Below are positions 6,932-15,823 of a stretch of DNA of 64,000 nucleotides, in pieces. Below the pieces are notes generated by a model. That model was not told where the DNA came from and did no database searches. It saw only the letters and a list, made by a program, of their open reading frames with translations. Position 1 is the stretch's first letter. Each line of letters starts with the position of its first letter. The DNA comes from Opitutaceae bacterium (lineage in GTDB: Bacteria > Verrucomicrobiota > Verrucomicrobiia > Opitutales > Opitutaceae), in NCBI GenBank assembly GCA_019455245.1, contig JACFMR010000016.1:35570-99569 (forward strand). Reading direction: 5' to 3'. The position numbers were made by a program, and so were the translations under genes.

Positions 6932-9064
6932 ATGAATTATCCCTCACTATTTCTCGGCAGCACTCGCGCGGCGCTGCTGCTGCTAGCGCTGGCTCCCACC
7001 ACGTCCGTTGTGATGGCCGCCTTACCAGCAACCATCACGGTGGAAGCCAGCCAGAAACTCGGTCCGGTTCCGCGTCTCGTCTTCGGCCAGAACATCGAGG
7101 CCGCGGACGACAAGGACATCTTCTCGCCCGAGACCACTCGGGAACTTCTGCTTTCCGGCAAAGGCCATTGGGATCCGAAGCGGAAAGCACCGGTGCCGAA
7201 GGTGGTGGAACACGCGCGCGAACTCGGGATGACTTCCTTACGCTATCCGGGAGGCTGCCTCGGACATAACTTCGATTGGCGCATGGCTGTCGGCCCCCTC
7301 GAAGAGCGCGGGGACTGGCAGTTCGGCATCGACGAGTGGATCAGGCTTTGCCGCGAAATCGGTGCCGAGCCGATGATGACCATGAGCACCTACGTGCTGC
7401 CGCTTGATGAGCTTCCCGCCCACGCCGCAGATCTCGTTGAGTATCTCAACGCCCCCGCCACGCCCGATCATCCTTGGGCGATGAAGAGAGCCGCCGCGGG
7501 CCACCCGGAGCCTTATGGCGTGCGTTGGTTCGAACTCGGAAACGAATCCGACCATGGGAATCACAACCTCATCCCGCAGCGCAAACTCACACCGCACGAA
7601 TACGCCGCCTATGCCCGTGCCACCGCCGCAGCGATGCGCCAGGTCGATCCAACGATCCAGATTGGAATCATCCTGGCCCCAGGAGATGCCACCGATGTCT
7701 ATGCAAATTGGAACACCACCGTCATGCGGGAAGCGGGCGAGATCGCCGACTTTGTCGTCATCCACATCTACGCCCCCAACTCACCCAAGCTGCTCCGCCA
7801 CGGGCTCGATCGCGAGCTGATGCAAAGCGCGATGGCGGTTGTCGACCAAGTCGATCACTACATCCAGGCCTACCACCGGATGATCCGCGAGATGTGCGGC
7901 CGGGATCTGCCCCTGGCTGTCACAGAATACAATAGCCTCGCTCCCGATTATCACGAGGACCACGGCTCGGAACTGCTCCCCTTCCGCTTCAGCTACGGCG
8001 CTGCGCTCGAATCGGCCGATCTCCTCCGGGTGTTTTTGAAACCGGAAAGCCGCATCTTCGCGGCCAACTACTGGCAGTATTTCAACGGCTATTTCGGCCT
8101 GCTGCGCAAAGCGCCCGAGGCGACAGTTTACGAAGTAATGCCGATGTATCACCTGTATCGCCTGTGGACCAAACACCTCGGCGAAACCATCGTATCGGCC
8201 ACGGTCGACGGGCCGCGCGCCACCTTTCCCGGGATGGGCATGACCGCGCCCGCTCAAGGTGAGCGCTTCATTCCGTCAGTTCGGCTCGGCGAGCTGGAGT
8301 TTTGGTCGCACGCGGATTTCTCTGCGTTCGACACCACCGGCCTCTCGGCCCGTCGCGAAGACGATCGCTTCGTCATCCAGCTGGACAAGTTTTCCGGCAA
8401 ACTCTTCCCGGCGATGGCAACAATCCCCGCCACCCGGTTCGGCTCCGAACGCAGCTACGATTTCACCGTCCGTTTCGAGGCACGCTTTATCCCGGAGGCG
8501 GGCAGCTTCATCGCCCCGCTGGGAGCGCGGATCACGGATGCACGTGGATTCAATCGCACCCCGCTTGGCCAGCAGCAATCACTGTCCTCCATGTCCACGG
8601 AATTGAACGGCGCGACCACCCCCGAATGGAGAACCTTCCGCACGTATTGCGAAGGTCTGGTGGACTCGAAAGGCATTCAGATCCAAGCGATGCTTGAAAC
8701 CCTTGGTCGCGAGGTCTCTGGCCGCCTGGAGTTCCGTAATTTTCAAATCGAAGTCTACAGCCAGGAGCAGTTCGCCGCCTACGCGCTCGTCACCACCAAC
8801 GCCACGCTCTCGGCAGACGGAAACACGCTCTACGTCATCGTCTTTAACAAGAGCGATTCCGAGTCCGTCGATCTGACCGTAAATATCGAGGGATTCACCC
8901 CCCACTCCGCGAAGGAATGGCAGGTCACCGGCCAAAGCCTCTTTGGCAGCGACGGGGTCGCCGAAACCACTACGGCACGGCTCCTTCGCCTGTCAGGCCA
9001 AAGCCTTTCTCATGCGATTCCGCCAAGTTCGATGACCGCCTTGGAATTCTATCGTCAGCCCTGA
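6932..9064 (+). CDS. GH51-like alpha-L-arabinofuranosidase, secreted
   Basis: The 710-aa product has an N-terminal signal peptide (hydrophobic stretch to VVMAA near residue 30) and a GH51-type TIM barrel. Catalytic candidates are Glu205 in ELGNE (general acid/base) and Glu332 in VTEYN (nucleophile). TSLRYPGGCLGHNFDW near residues 105-120 is the typical GH51 substrate-loop segment. The C-terminal part is beta-rich (residues about 450-700) and fits the family's accessory domain plus an inserted module. It should remove terminal alpha-L-arabinofuranose from arabinan or arabinoxylan. It is followed after 66 nt by an arabinose-isomerase-like gene and controlled by operator 4. Family strong, exact linkage inferred. 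Confidence 0.85.
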   Translation: MNYPSLFLGSTRAALLLLALAPTTSVVMAALPATITVEASQKLGPVPRLVFGQNIEAADDKDIFSPETTRELLLSGKGHWDPKRKAPVPKVVEHARELGMTSLRYPGGCLGHNFDWRMAVGPLEERGDWQFGIDEWIRLCREIGAEPMMTMSTYVLPLDELPAHAADLVEYLNAPATPDHPWAMKRAAAGHPEPYGVRWFELGNESDHGNHNLIPQRKLTPHEYAAYARATAAAMRQVDPTIQIGIILAPGDATDVYANWNTTVMREAGEIADFVVIHIYAPNSPKLLRHGLDRELMQSAMAVVDQVDHYIQAYHRMIREMCGRDLPLAVTEYNSLAPDYHEDHGSELLPFRFSYGAALESADLLRVFLKPESRIFAANYWQYFNGYFGLLRKAPEATVYEVMPMYHLYRLWTKHLGETIVSATVDGPRATFPGMGMTAPAQGERFIPSVRLGELEFWSHADFSAFDTTGLSARREDDRFVIQLDKFSGKLFPAMATIPATRFGSERSYDFTVRFEARFIPEAGSFIAPLGARITDARGFNRTPLGQQQSLSSMSTELNGATTPEWRTFRTYCEGLVDSKGIQIQAMLETLGREVSGRLEFRNFQIEVYSQEQFAAYALVTTNATLSADGNTLYVIVFNKSDSESVDLTVNIEGFTPHSAKEWQVTGQSLFGSDGVAETTTARLLRLSGQSLSHAIPPSSMTALEFYRQP

Positions 9065-9130
9065 CCAGCCCGAGGGGATTTCGCCCCGCTGAGACAAACA
9101 TCCATCACTATTCGCACAAAGATACCTATC

Positions 9131-10639
9131 GTGAACACCTCCGTTTCTTCGCAAAATGCACCCGCCACCGTTGCTGCGTCTGTGCGTGTCGCGCGACGCA
9201 AGCCCCTCGCGGCCCGCATCGGGATTTTTGGCATCGGCTACCACGTTTATTGGAATCAGTTCCCCGGATTGCTGGAGGAGCTCACAGCCAAGCTCGCGAT
9301 TCTCGAGCAGAAGGTAGAAAGCCGCGGCGTCACGGTCATTAACTTTGGGATGATCGACAAGGCGCAGCAGGCCTATGCCCTGCTGCCCAAGCTGAAAGCA
9401 GCCGACCTCGACCTGGTCTTCTGCGACATGGTCACGTATGGCACGTCGGCGACGTTTGGCGCGATCGTGAGAGGGCTCGACATTCCGATCGTCTTGGTCG
9501 CGCTCCAGCCGCTCGCCGCGCTGGATTACACGAAAGCCACGACGTACATGCAGCTGGTCAACGATGATTTCTGTTCCGTTCCGGAGTTTACCGGCGTGGC
9601 GATCCGCATGGGACGGCGCGCGCCAGAGGTCATCATCGGGACGTTGCACGACGATCCTGCAGCGGAAGCGGAGATCACCGATTGGTGCGAGATCGCCATG
9701 GTGCTCCATGATCTGAAGCGGGCGCGGCTGGGACATTTCGGACACCCGCTCGAGCATATGCTCGACATGCAAACGGACCAGACGGCTCTCACCGCAGCCT
9801 TCGGTCTGCATGTCGTGCAAACCGAGGCCGAGGATCTGCTCCGCGCGAGCGAAACGATCACTGCGGCCGAGATCGACGCCAAGAGCACCCAGATCCTCGC
9901 GCTGTTCGACACGCCTGACCCCAAGAGCGACCCCCTGACCCGCAAGCTGACGGCGGAGGATTTGCACACCGCCGCCCGCGCCGCGGTAGCACTCGACAAG
10001 TTTATCGCGCTGCACGAACTCGATGGGCTCGCCTATTATTACGAAGGCGCCCCGGAAAGCGGGCTGCGCGAGATAGTCACCAATCTGATCGTGGGCAATT
10101 CACTGCTCACGGCGGCGGGGTTTCCCATGTGCGGCGAATCCGACCTGAAAACCTGCGTGGCGATGCTGATCATGGACCGGCTGGGCATCGGCGGCAGCTT
10201 CGCCGAATTCCATCCGATCGATTTTCGCGAGGGCTTTGTGCTGGTCGGCCACGATGGCCCCCACCACATCAACATCGCCGCCGGGAAGCCGGTGCTGCGC
10301 AGCTTGATCAAATATCACGGCAAGCCCGGCCGCGGCGCGGGGGTCGAGTTCAAGATCAAACAAGGACCGATCACGATGCTCAGTATCGGCGTAAATGCCC
10401 AGGGCCGCTTCAAGTTCATCGTCGCCGAAGGCGAAAGCGTCGACGGACCGATTCCGCCCACGGGCAACACCAACACGCGAGGTTTCTTCCTGCCGGATGT
10501 AAGAACCTTCCTCAAGCGGTGGGTGGCGGAAGGCCCGACGCACCACTTCGCACTGGGGATCGGCCATCGTGCCCAAACGATCCGCCGAATCGGCGAGGCC
10601 CTGGGGATTGAAACGGTCATTATCGACTCCGAAAAGTAG
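9131..10639 (+). CDS. L-arabinose/L-fucose isomerase family protein
   Basis: The 502-aa product starts at GTG 9131 and is close to the ~500-aa length of AraA. It shows the isomerase N-terminal Rossmann-like part (GIFGIGYHVYW at residues 31-41), CDMVTYGTSATF near 97-110, and the C-terminal metal/sugar segment with CGESDLKTC, EFHPIDF, VGHDGPHH and THHFALGIGH, which supply the expected Glu and His ligands. Members convert an aldose such as L-arabinose to its ketose using Mn2+. It probably acts in the cytoplasm on arabinose released by the GH51 enzyme encoded just upstream in the same unit. Kinase and epimerase partners are not in the window. The exact sugar remains inferred. Confidence 0.8.
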   Translation: MNTSVSSQNAPATVAASVRVARRKPLAARIGIFGIGYHVYWNQFPGLLEELTAKLAILEQKVESRGVTVINFGMIDKAQQAYALLPKLKAADLDLVFCDMVTYGTSATFGAIVRGLDIPIVLVALQPLAALDYTKATTYMQLVNDDFCSVPEFTGVAIRMGRRAPEVIIGTLHDDPAAEAEITDWCEIAMVLHDLKRARLGHFGHPLEHMLDMQTDQTALTAAFGLHVVQTEAEDLLRASETITAAEIDAKSTQILALFDTPDPKSDPLTRKLTAEDLHTAARAAVALDKFIALHELDGLAYYYEGAPESGLREIVTNLIVGNSLLTAAGFPMCGESDLKTCVAMLIMDRLGIGGSFAEFHPIDFREGFVLVGHDGPHHINIAAGKPVLRSLIKYHGKPGRGAGVEFKIKQGPITMLSIGVNAQGRFKFIVAEGESVDGPIPPTGNTNTRGFFLPDVRTFLKRWVAEGPTHHFALGIGHRAQTIRRIGEALGIETVIIDSEK

Positions 10640-10762
10640 CCCCCAGTCGGACGACCATAACTGAACGCGTTTTGCGCGACCACGCGATGCCGTCATCCAG
10701 GAGCCAGAAAACACGGAAGGCTGCATCGTTCAGAGCGCTGCTCATCAAGCGGATCATCTTTC

Positions 10763-10774
10763 GTCATCGGTGTC
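10763..10774. promoter_or_regulatory. Putative LacI-family operator 5
   Basis: GTCATCGGTGTC has one mismatch to the consensus. It lies 114 bp upstream of operator 6 in the region before the SGNH esterase gene, so the pair could support DNA looping. Confidence 0.55.
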
Positions 10775-10876
10775 TTTTTATGCGAGTTTTAATTTAAGTC
10801 ACGGTCCCGGAGATGTCACGGAATGACCTCTTTTCTATAATATAAAAAGTGGAAGCAATGAACGGAAAGACTGTTT

Positions 10877-10888
10877 GACATCGGTGCC
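10877..10888. promoter_or_regulatory. Putative LacI-family operator 6 next to TATAAT
   Basis: GACATCGGTGCC has one mismatch to the consensus and is followed at 10891-10896 by TATAAT, a perfect -10 box. The operator lies in the spacer of this promoter, which probably drives the SGNH esterase, GPH symporter and 805-aa protein genes. Confidence 0.65.
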
Positions 10889-10938
10889 ATTATAATCTGC
10901 AGTTCTGCGCCATGGCCCTGCCCCCCTCCTCCGCACTC

Positions 10939-11595
10939 ATGAGGCTCTCGTTCTTTGTCGCCCTCGTTCTCCTGCTTCTGCCCCCAGGAAGCGCGACGGA
11001 GACGGCCTCGAAATGGGAGGCGCAGGTCGCAGCGCTCGAATCCTCTCACCACCAGGTGGCGCCCCCGAAGCACGCCGTCTTATTCATCGGCAGTTCTTCG
11101 ATCCGAGGCTGGCGCGATATTGCCAAGGATTTTCCCGACCTTCCCGTCATAAATCATGGCTTTGGCGGCAGTCAGATCAGCGACAGCATCGTCTATTTTG
11201 AACGCCTGGTGTTGCCCTTCAAACCTCGTCTCGTGGTATTCTACGCCGGCACGAACGATCTCGCCGCGGGGAAAAGCCCCGAGACCGTGGCCGCCGATTT
11301 TCGCGCCTTTTGCGCGAAGATGCACACCAGCCTGCCCGAGACCAAAATCCTGTTTATCGGTCTTGTGATGGCGCCCGCGCGCTGGGAGCTGCGCGAAAAG
11401 ATGGCGCTGACAAACACCCTGATCGCCGCTTTTTGCGCGTCAGATCCGCGACGCGCATTGATCGACCTGAACCCCCATATGATGACACCCGACGGCCAAG
11501 CCCGTCTGGATCTGTATATCGGAGATCGGCTGCACATGAACCGCCGAGGCTACAAGATCTGGCAGGAGGCGCTCAACCCGCTTCTCGTTGATTGA
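10939..11595 (+). CDS. Secreted SGNH/GDSL-family esterase
   Basis: The 218-aa product has a signal peptide (MRLSFFVALVLLLLPPGSA) and the four SGNH blocks: FIGSSSIRGW near residue 50 with the nucleophile Ser, GFGGSQI with the block II Gly, FYAGTNDL with the block III Asn, and DRLHMNRRGY with the C-terminal Asp-x-x-His. Such enzymes remove acetyl or other acyl groups from polysaccharides. ATG 10939 is chosen because the signal peptide starts there; the frame also opens at ATG 10912 with a nine-residue leader. The TATAAT at 10891 fits either. It heads the unit with the GPH symporter. The acyl substrate is inferred from context. Confidence 0.8.
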   Translation: MRLSFFVALVLLLLPPGSATETASKWEAQVAALESSHHQVAPPKHAVLFIGSSSIRGWRDIAKDFPDLPVINHGFGGSQISDSIVYFERLVLPFKPRLVVFYAGTNDLAAGKSPETVAADFRAFCAKMHTSLPETKILFIGLVMAPARWELREKMALTNTLIAAFCASDPRRALIDLNPHMMTPDGQARLDLYIGDRLHMNRRGYKIWQEALNPLLVD

Positions 11596-11721
11596 AAGCG
11601 CCGAAGCCATGCCGTTCAGGCGTTTGATTAATTCCCACCACTGACCGATTCCTGGCGATGCGCCCTCCGATGACTTGGCGGCCCGTTCAAAACCGGCCAA
11701 CCGCAGAAAACTGATTGCACC

Positions 11722-13146
11722 ATGGCGTCTTCCGATAGCTCAAGCAAACATCATAAAACCGCACCGGAAGATGTGGTGCCAAAAAAGACCAAGGCGCTAT
11801 TTGGAATCAGCCTTACTGCGGATAACACGATGGGGAATGGCGCGCACCAGCTGGTAAATCCGATCTATAATATCGCGCTTGGGGTGAATCCAGCCTGGCT
11901 CGGCATGGTGCTCGCCGGTGGCCGGCTGTTCGACGCAGTGATCGATCCGTTTGTCGGCAATTTCTCCGACAATTTTCGTTCTCGTTTTGGTCGCAGGCGG
12001 CCGTTGATTGTGGCTGGTGCGGCGCTATGCGGAATCGCGTTTCTTTTGATGTTCTCAATGCCGCGGGGCTGGAGCCCGGTCGCGTACATTGCGTATCTCT
12101 CCGTCTGCACCTTCGTTTATTTTACCGCTTACACGCTGCTGGCGGTCCCGAAAGCGGCGATGAGCATCGAACTGACGCCAGATTATCACGAACGAACGCG
12201 CGTGAGCGCAGTCGGCGCACTGTTCAGCCCACTCGGCGGCATGGTCGCGGTCTGGTTGTTTGCCCTGACGAAGCTGGACATATTTGCCGATTCGATAGAG
12301 GGGGTCAAGTGGGTGGCGCTGGGGGTCGGCATCTATATCCTGCTGATCGGTGCGCTGCCCGCATACTTCGTCCGGGAACGGGGCTATACCCAGGTCCAAA
12401 AACAGCCAAAGGTCGGTTTTGTTGCAAGCCTGTCTGCACTTCGGCGCAACACTCCGCTGCTGCTGATCGGCGCCGCCGGCATGTTCATCATGACGGGCCT
12501 GTTTACGGTGTTCAGCTTGGGACTTTATTTGAATATCTATTATGTCAACGCCGGCGATACCAAAGTCGCTTCCATTTGGCACGGTGCGACGGGCACCGCC
12601 TACCAGCTGGCCAGCATCCTGGCCGCCGCGCCGATCGGATACATTGCCACCAAGGTGGGCAAGCGGACCGCGCTGATCGGCTGTGTCGTGGTCGCGCTGG
12701 TCGGAACCGTTGCCAAGTGGTATTGCTTCACACCATCGGCGCCCTGGCTCATGTTTATTCCGTCGATCCTAATGGGGACCGGAATGGCCGGCTTCTGGGT
12801 CCTGACCGTCGCCATGATGGCGGACGTATGTGATTACGAAGAGGTACGCAGTGGCATCCGGCGGGAAGCGATGCTCACGTCGGTGAACACGTGGATTTAC
12901 AAGACCGGAATGAGCGTGGCGTATTTTCTGTCAGGCCTCGTGCTCGTTTGGACCGGTTTCAGCTCGCACCTTGGTGGCGATCAGGCCCCGGCCACGATCA
13001 TGGGAATGCGAATTCTGTATACCTTCGTTCCTGCCGCGGCCCTCGGCTTGGCTCTGATTTGTATCTGGCTGTATCCGATCAACGAGACCAAGGCCTATGC
13101 GCTGCGGGCGGAGCTGGAGCGCCTCCGCCGGACAAGGGGTGTTTAG
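11722..13146 (+). CDS. GPH-family (MelB-like) sugar symporter
   Basis: The 474-aa product has about twelve predicted membrane helices and a charged N-terminus. Signatures of the glycoside-pentoside-hexuronide:cation symporter family are DAVIDPFVGNFSDNFRSRFGRRRP at residues about 72-95 and the cytoplasmic loop ELTPDYHERTRVSA near 150-165. It should import a mono- or oligosaccharide across the inner membrane with Na+ or H+. It lies 126 nt after the esterase gene and 16 nt before the uncharacterised 805-aa gene, most likely in one transcript under operators 5 and 6. The sugar is probably an arabinose-containing product, inferred from neighbours. Confidence 0.88.
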   Translation: MASSDSSSKHHKTAPEDVVPKKTKALFGISLTADNTMGNGAHQLVNPIYNIALGVNPAWLGMVLAGGRLFDAVIDPFVGNFSDNFRSRFGRRRPLIVAGAALCGIAFLLMFSMPRGWSPVAYIAYLSVCTFVYFTAYTLLAVPKAAMSIELTPDYHERTRVSAVGALFSPLGGMVAVWLFALTKLDIFADSIEGVKWVALGVGIYILLIGALPAYFVRERGYTQVQKQPKVGFVASLSALRRNTPLLLIGAAGMFIMTGLFTVFSLGLYLNIYYVNAGDTKVASIWHGATGTAYQLASILAAAPIGYIATKVGKRTALIGCVVVALVGTVAKWYCFTPSAPWLMFIPSILMGTGMAGFWVLTVAMMADVCDYEEVRSGIRREAMLTSVNTWIYKTGMSVAYFLSGLVLVWTGFSSHLGGDQAPATIMGMRILYTFVPAAALGLALICIWLYPINETKAYALRAELERLRRTRGV

Positions 13147-13162
13147 GCAGCCAGCACAGTTT

Positions 13163-15577
13163 ATGCGACGCGTCGTCCTCGAGTTGAGCCTGAAGTCATT
13201 TCGGAGCATCGGAGATACCGAGATCCGAGAGAACTGCCGTGATATCCTTCGGCAATGGCAAGCCTTGGTGCGGTCGTGCGAGGAGGTTGCGTTTCTCATC
13301 TGGGCCGCGGATGGCAGCGAGATTCTCGACTACCGGGGACGCGCAGCCGATCCGTTCGAGTGGGCAAAGTGGATCGGCATCGCGAATGGCCCGTGGGAGC
13401 AGGAGCACGCGAAGCGGTGTCTCCATAACTGGCGTTCGGCGTATATGGAATCGCCCCCGGTCTTCACGTATGAACGACTCGCATTCGTGGTGCGGGCGCT
13501 GAAAGAGGAGACGCAGCGCTTCGCCGGGAAACCTTGTCGCGTCGGAGCTTTGTTTGACCCTGGACCTGAGTTTGCCGAATCATCGTTCAAGTATGAGCGA
13601 CATCCGGAGATTTCGCCGGGAAGTACAATGGGGAAAGGCCGCTGGGTAAACTGCTCCGCGATCCTTCGTGGCGACAACGTCGCTTATGCCGGATTCCCCG
13701 ACGGCATTCCCGATGACACGTCCTTCGGTATCTTCCTCGGCCGGCAGAGCCAGCGTTTTCTGACGGATTTGGGCTTCGACTACCTTTGGTTTTCCAACGG
13801 CTTCGCGTTCGCTCTGGCGGCATGGAATGTCACGGGCGAGGTGTTTGACGGAAAGGAGTTCGATACTTCTCGGGCGCCACAGGTCCGCGATGCGATTCTG
13901 CGATTCTGGCGTGATTTCCGCCGGGAATGCCCTGAATTCCCGATCGAGACCCGAGGCAGCAATCTCTCCACGGGCATGGATCTTTCGGCGCATGCATCGC
14001 CCGTACGCGAGATATATGGCGGAGGATTCAACCTCACCGCGCCCGTCAACTCTCCGTGGGCAGCGTTGAACGGCGATTATGGGCTCGAGCTCGTCGGATG
14101 GTTATCGCATATCGCGGCGCTGCCAAAAAACGAGATCATCCCTTTCCGTTTTTACATTCACGATCCCTGGTGGGCCAACAGCCCATGGCTCGACCGCTAT
14201 GGCCGCGAACCGCACGATATATATCTGCCGCTCGCGATCAACCGCATCGACGCCGCAGGCGCGACCACCCGACCGGATTCTGTATCAATACTCACCGTGG
14301 ACGATTCGTGGGGACGGAGACCGGATGTCGTTCCGAACGAGGTCACGCCGCATCTGCAACGCGCCCTCGCGGACTTTCCCGATGCGCCCGGTTTGGTCAC
14401 TTGGATATATCCCTTCAACGAATATCACGAATGGACCTTCGGGAGCGAGGGTCGCGTGCAGGAGGTCTTTTTCGGAGACTGGTTCATGCGCGCCGCCGTC
14501 AACCAGGGATTTCCGTTGAGCACGGTGGTCACCACGGAGAATTTTCTCCAAGCCAGACAGACGAAGCCCGCCCTTTTCCGCGCGAGCATCCTAACATGCC
14601 CGGTACCCGAACCCGGTTCTCCGCTGGCCGCCGCATTGATCGAGGAGGTGCGAAACGGGGGCCGGGTCTTGCTCTACGGCCCGCTGACGCACGCCGACCC
14701 GCAACTGCTGAACACGCTGGGGTTGAAGCCCGCGAAGCCGCTGGCCGGCGTGTTGCAGATCAAATCTTCTCTCGAGCCTGATCGATGGGCTGGCGATGCG
14801 GCAGCGCCCGATCAAATCCATGTTCGCGAGATCACGTCGGGTGGTGGTGTCGATGCTGTGTGCCTCGATTCGTCCCGGGAAGGACTGCTCGCACAGGTCG
14901 CCGCAGGAGAGGACGTCCGCGCTTTCACCGTAGTCCGCTCCGTGGGACCGCATAGCGGGCAGATCGGCTGGGTTCGCGGTGGCTTAAGCGAGGAAATCAA
15001 GGAGAGTGAGATGCTGCCGGTGCGTGACGATCCGGCAACGTGGTTCGGCGCTGAACGTATCATGCGTCTGGTCCTGGCCGAATACGGGGTGCTCTTGCGC
15101 TTTATTAAGCCCGATCCGACTGTGCCCGATCCGCTGGTCATCGCCGCGCGTTGCCGCAACGCCGTCTATTTTTCCGGATTTTCTCCCTCCACGAATGTCA
15201 CGATGCAGTGGAGTTTCCCGGACGGAGTGCCGGTGCCGGTGGGCTGCGATGTCTGGCTGGAAGGCGGCACGGGCTCGATGGCGCTGCCGCGCGCCTGGCA
15301 CCGCGAGTGCCGCGTTTTCGTCCGCCAATCTACCAGGGCCGAAGTTGGTTGCCGAGAGAAGTATGCTGGTGCCACTGACGTCGACCGCCGTTTGATCGTG
15401 ACGGGCTTGGTTGACGCAACGGTGGTCTTTCTTCCCGAGCCTGACAGCGCCCGGCGCGTTCGCTTCCAAGAAGAAGGTGACTATCTCGGAATGGGCCGCG
15501 AGATTCCGGTGGAGTCACATCCCGGTGACCAGCTCGTTGCGGTCGGCATCTCAGGCTCGCTCCTCATCTCCTGGTAG
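13163..15577 (+). CDS. Conserved large protein of unknown function in sugar locus (805 aa)
   Basis: No named domain is recognised. ATG 13163 (MRRVVLELSLKSF) is chosen; the frame extends upstream into the symporter gene but that is unlikely. There is no signal peptide, so it is probably cytoplasmic. It has clear enzyme-like blocks: WAADGSEILDYRG (~50), VGALFDPGPEFAESSFKYERHPE (~135-155), FLTDLGFDYLWFSNG (~205), PIETRGSNLSTG (~260), RFYIHDPWWANSPWLDRYGRE (~330-350), LTVDDSWG (~375) and a smaller beta-rich C-terminal part. The many conserved-looking Trp, Asp and Glu residues resemble a carbohydrate-active TIM-barrel enzyme. Co-transcription with a sugar symporter (16-nt gap) supports a role on the imported sugar. 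This is a candidate new glycosidase-like family; the role is inference. Confidence 0.6.
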   Translation: MRRVVLELSLKSFRSIGDTEIRENCRDILRQWQALVRSCEEVAFLIWAADGSEILDYRGRAADPFEWAKWIGIANGPWEQEHAKRCLHNWRSAYMESPPVFTYERLAFVVRALKEETQRFAGKPCRVGALFDPGPEFAESSFKYERHPEISPGSTMGKGRWVNCSAILRGDNVAYAGFPDGIPDDTSFGIFLGRQSQRFLTDLGFDYLWFSNGFAFALAAWNVTGEVFDGKEFDTSRAPQVRDAILRFWRDFRRECPEFPIETRGSNLSTGMDLSAHASPVREIYGGGFNLTAPVNSPWAALNGDYGLELVGWLSHIAALPKNEIIPFRFYIHDPWWANSPWLDRYGREPHDIYLPLAINRIDAAGATTRPDSVSILTVDDSWGRRPDVVPNEVTPHLQRALADFPDAPGLVTWIYPFNEYHEWTFGSEGRVQEVFFGDWFMRAAVNQGFPLSTVVTTENFLQARQTKPALFRASILTCPVPEPGSPLAAALIEEVRNGGRVLLYGPLTHADPQLLNTLGLKPAKPLAGVLQIKSSLEPDRWAGDAAAPDQIHVREITSGGGVDAVCLDSSREGLLAQVAAGEDVRAFTVVRSVGPHSGQIGWVRGGLSEEIKESEMLPVRDDPATWFGAERIMRLVLAEYGVLLRFIKPDPTVPDPLVIAARCRNAVYFSGFSPSTNVTMQWSFPDGVPVPVGCDVWLEGGTGSMALPRAWHRECRVFVRQSTRAEVGCREKYAGATDVDRRLIVTGLVDATVVFLPEPDSARRVRFQEEGDYLGMGREIPVESHPGDQLVAVGISGSLLISW

Positions 15578-15823
15578 AGAACGCCGCTGCTGCCAGTTTC
15601 TGCTCTCCAGCACATTCAGCGCAACGTCGAAGTCGTTAACGAGCCGCTCGAAACCCGTCGTCGGGTTCAATGAACGCTAACTCGTGAAAGCGGCACAGAA
15701 GCCGACTGGCTCGCCTTACAATAAGAATATCGTAACTTGAGGTGAGCTGATGGCAATTCTGCGACGCACTTCAACCATCATCAATCACTGCGCACTTTCC
15801 CCTTTCGCCAGCCAAGAGGACGA

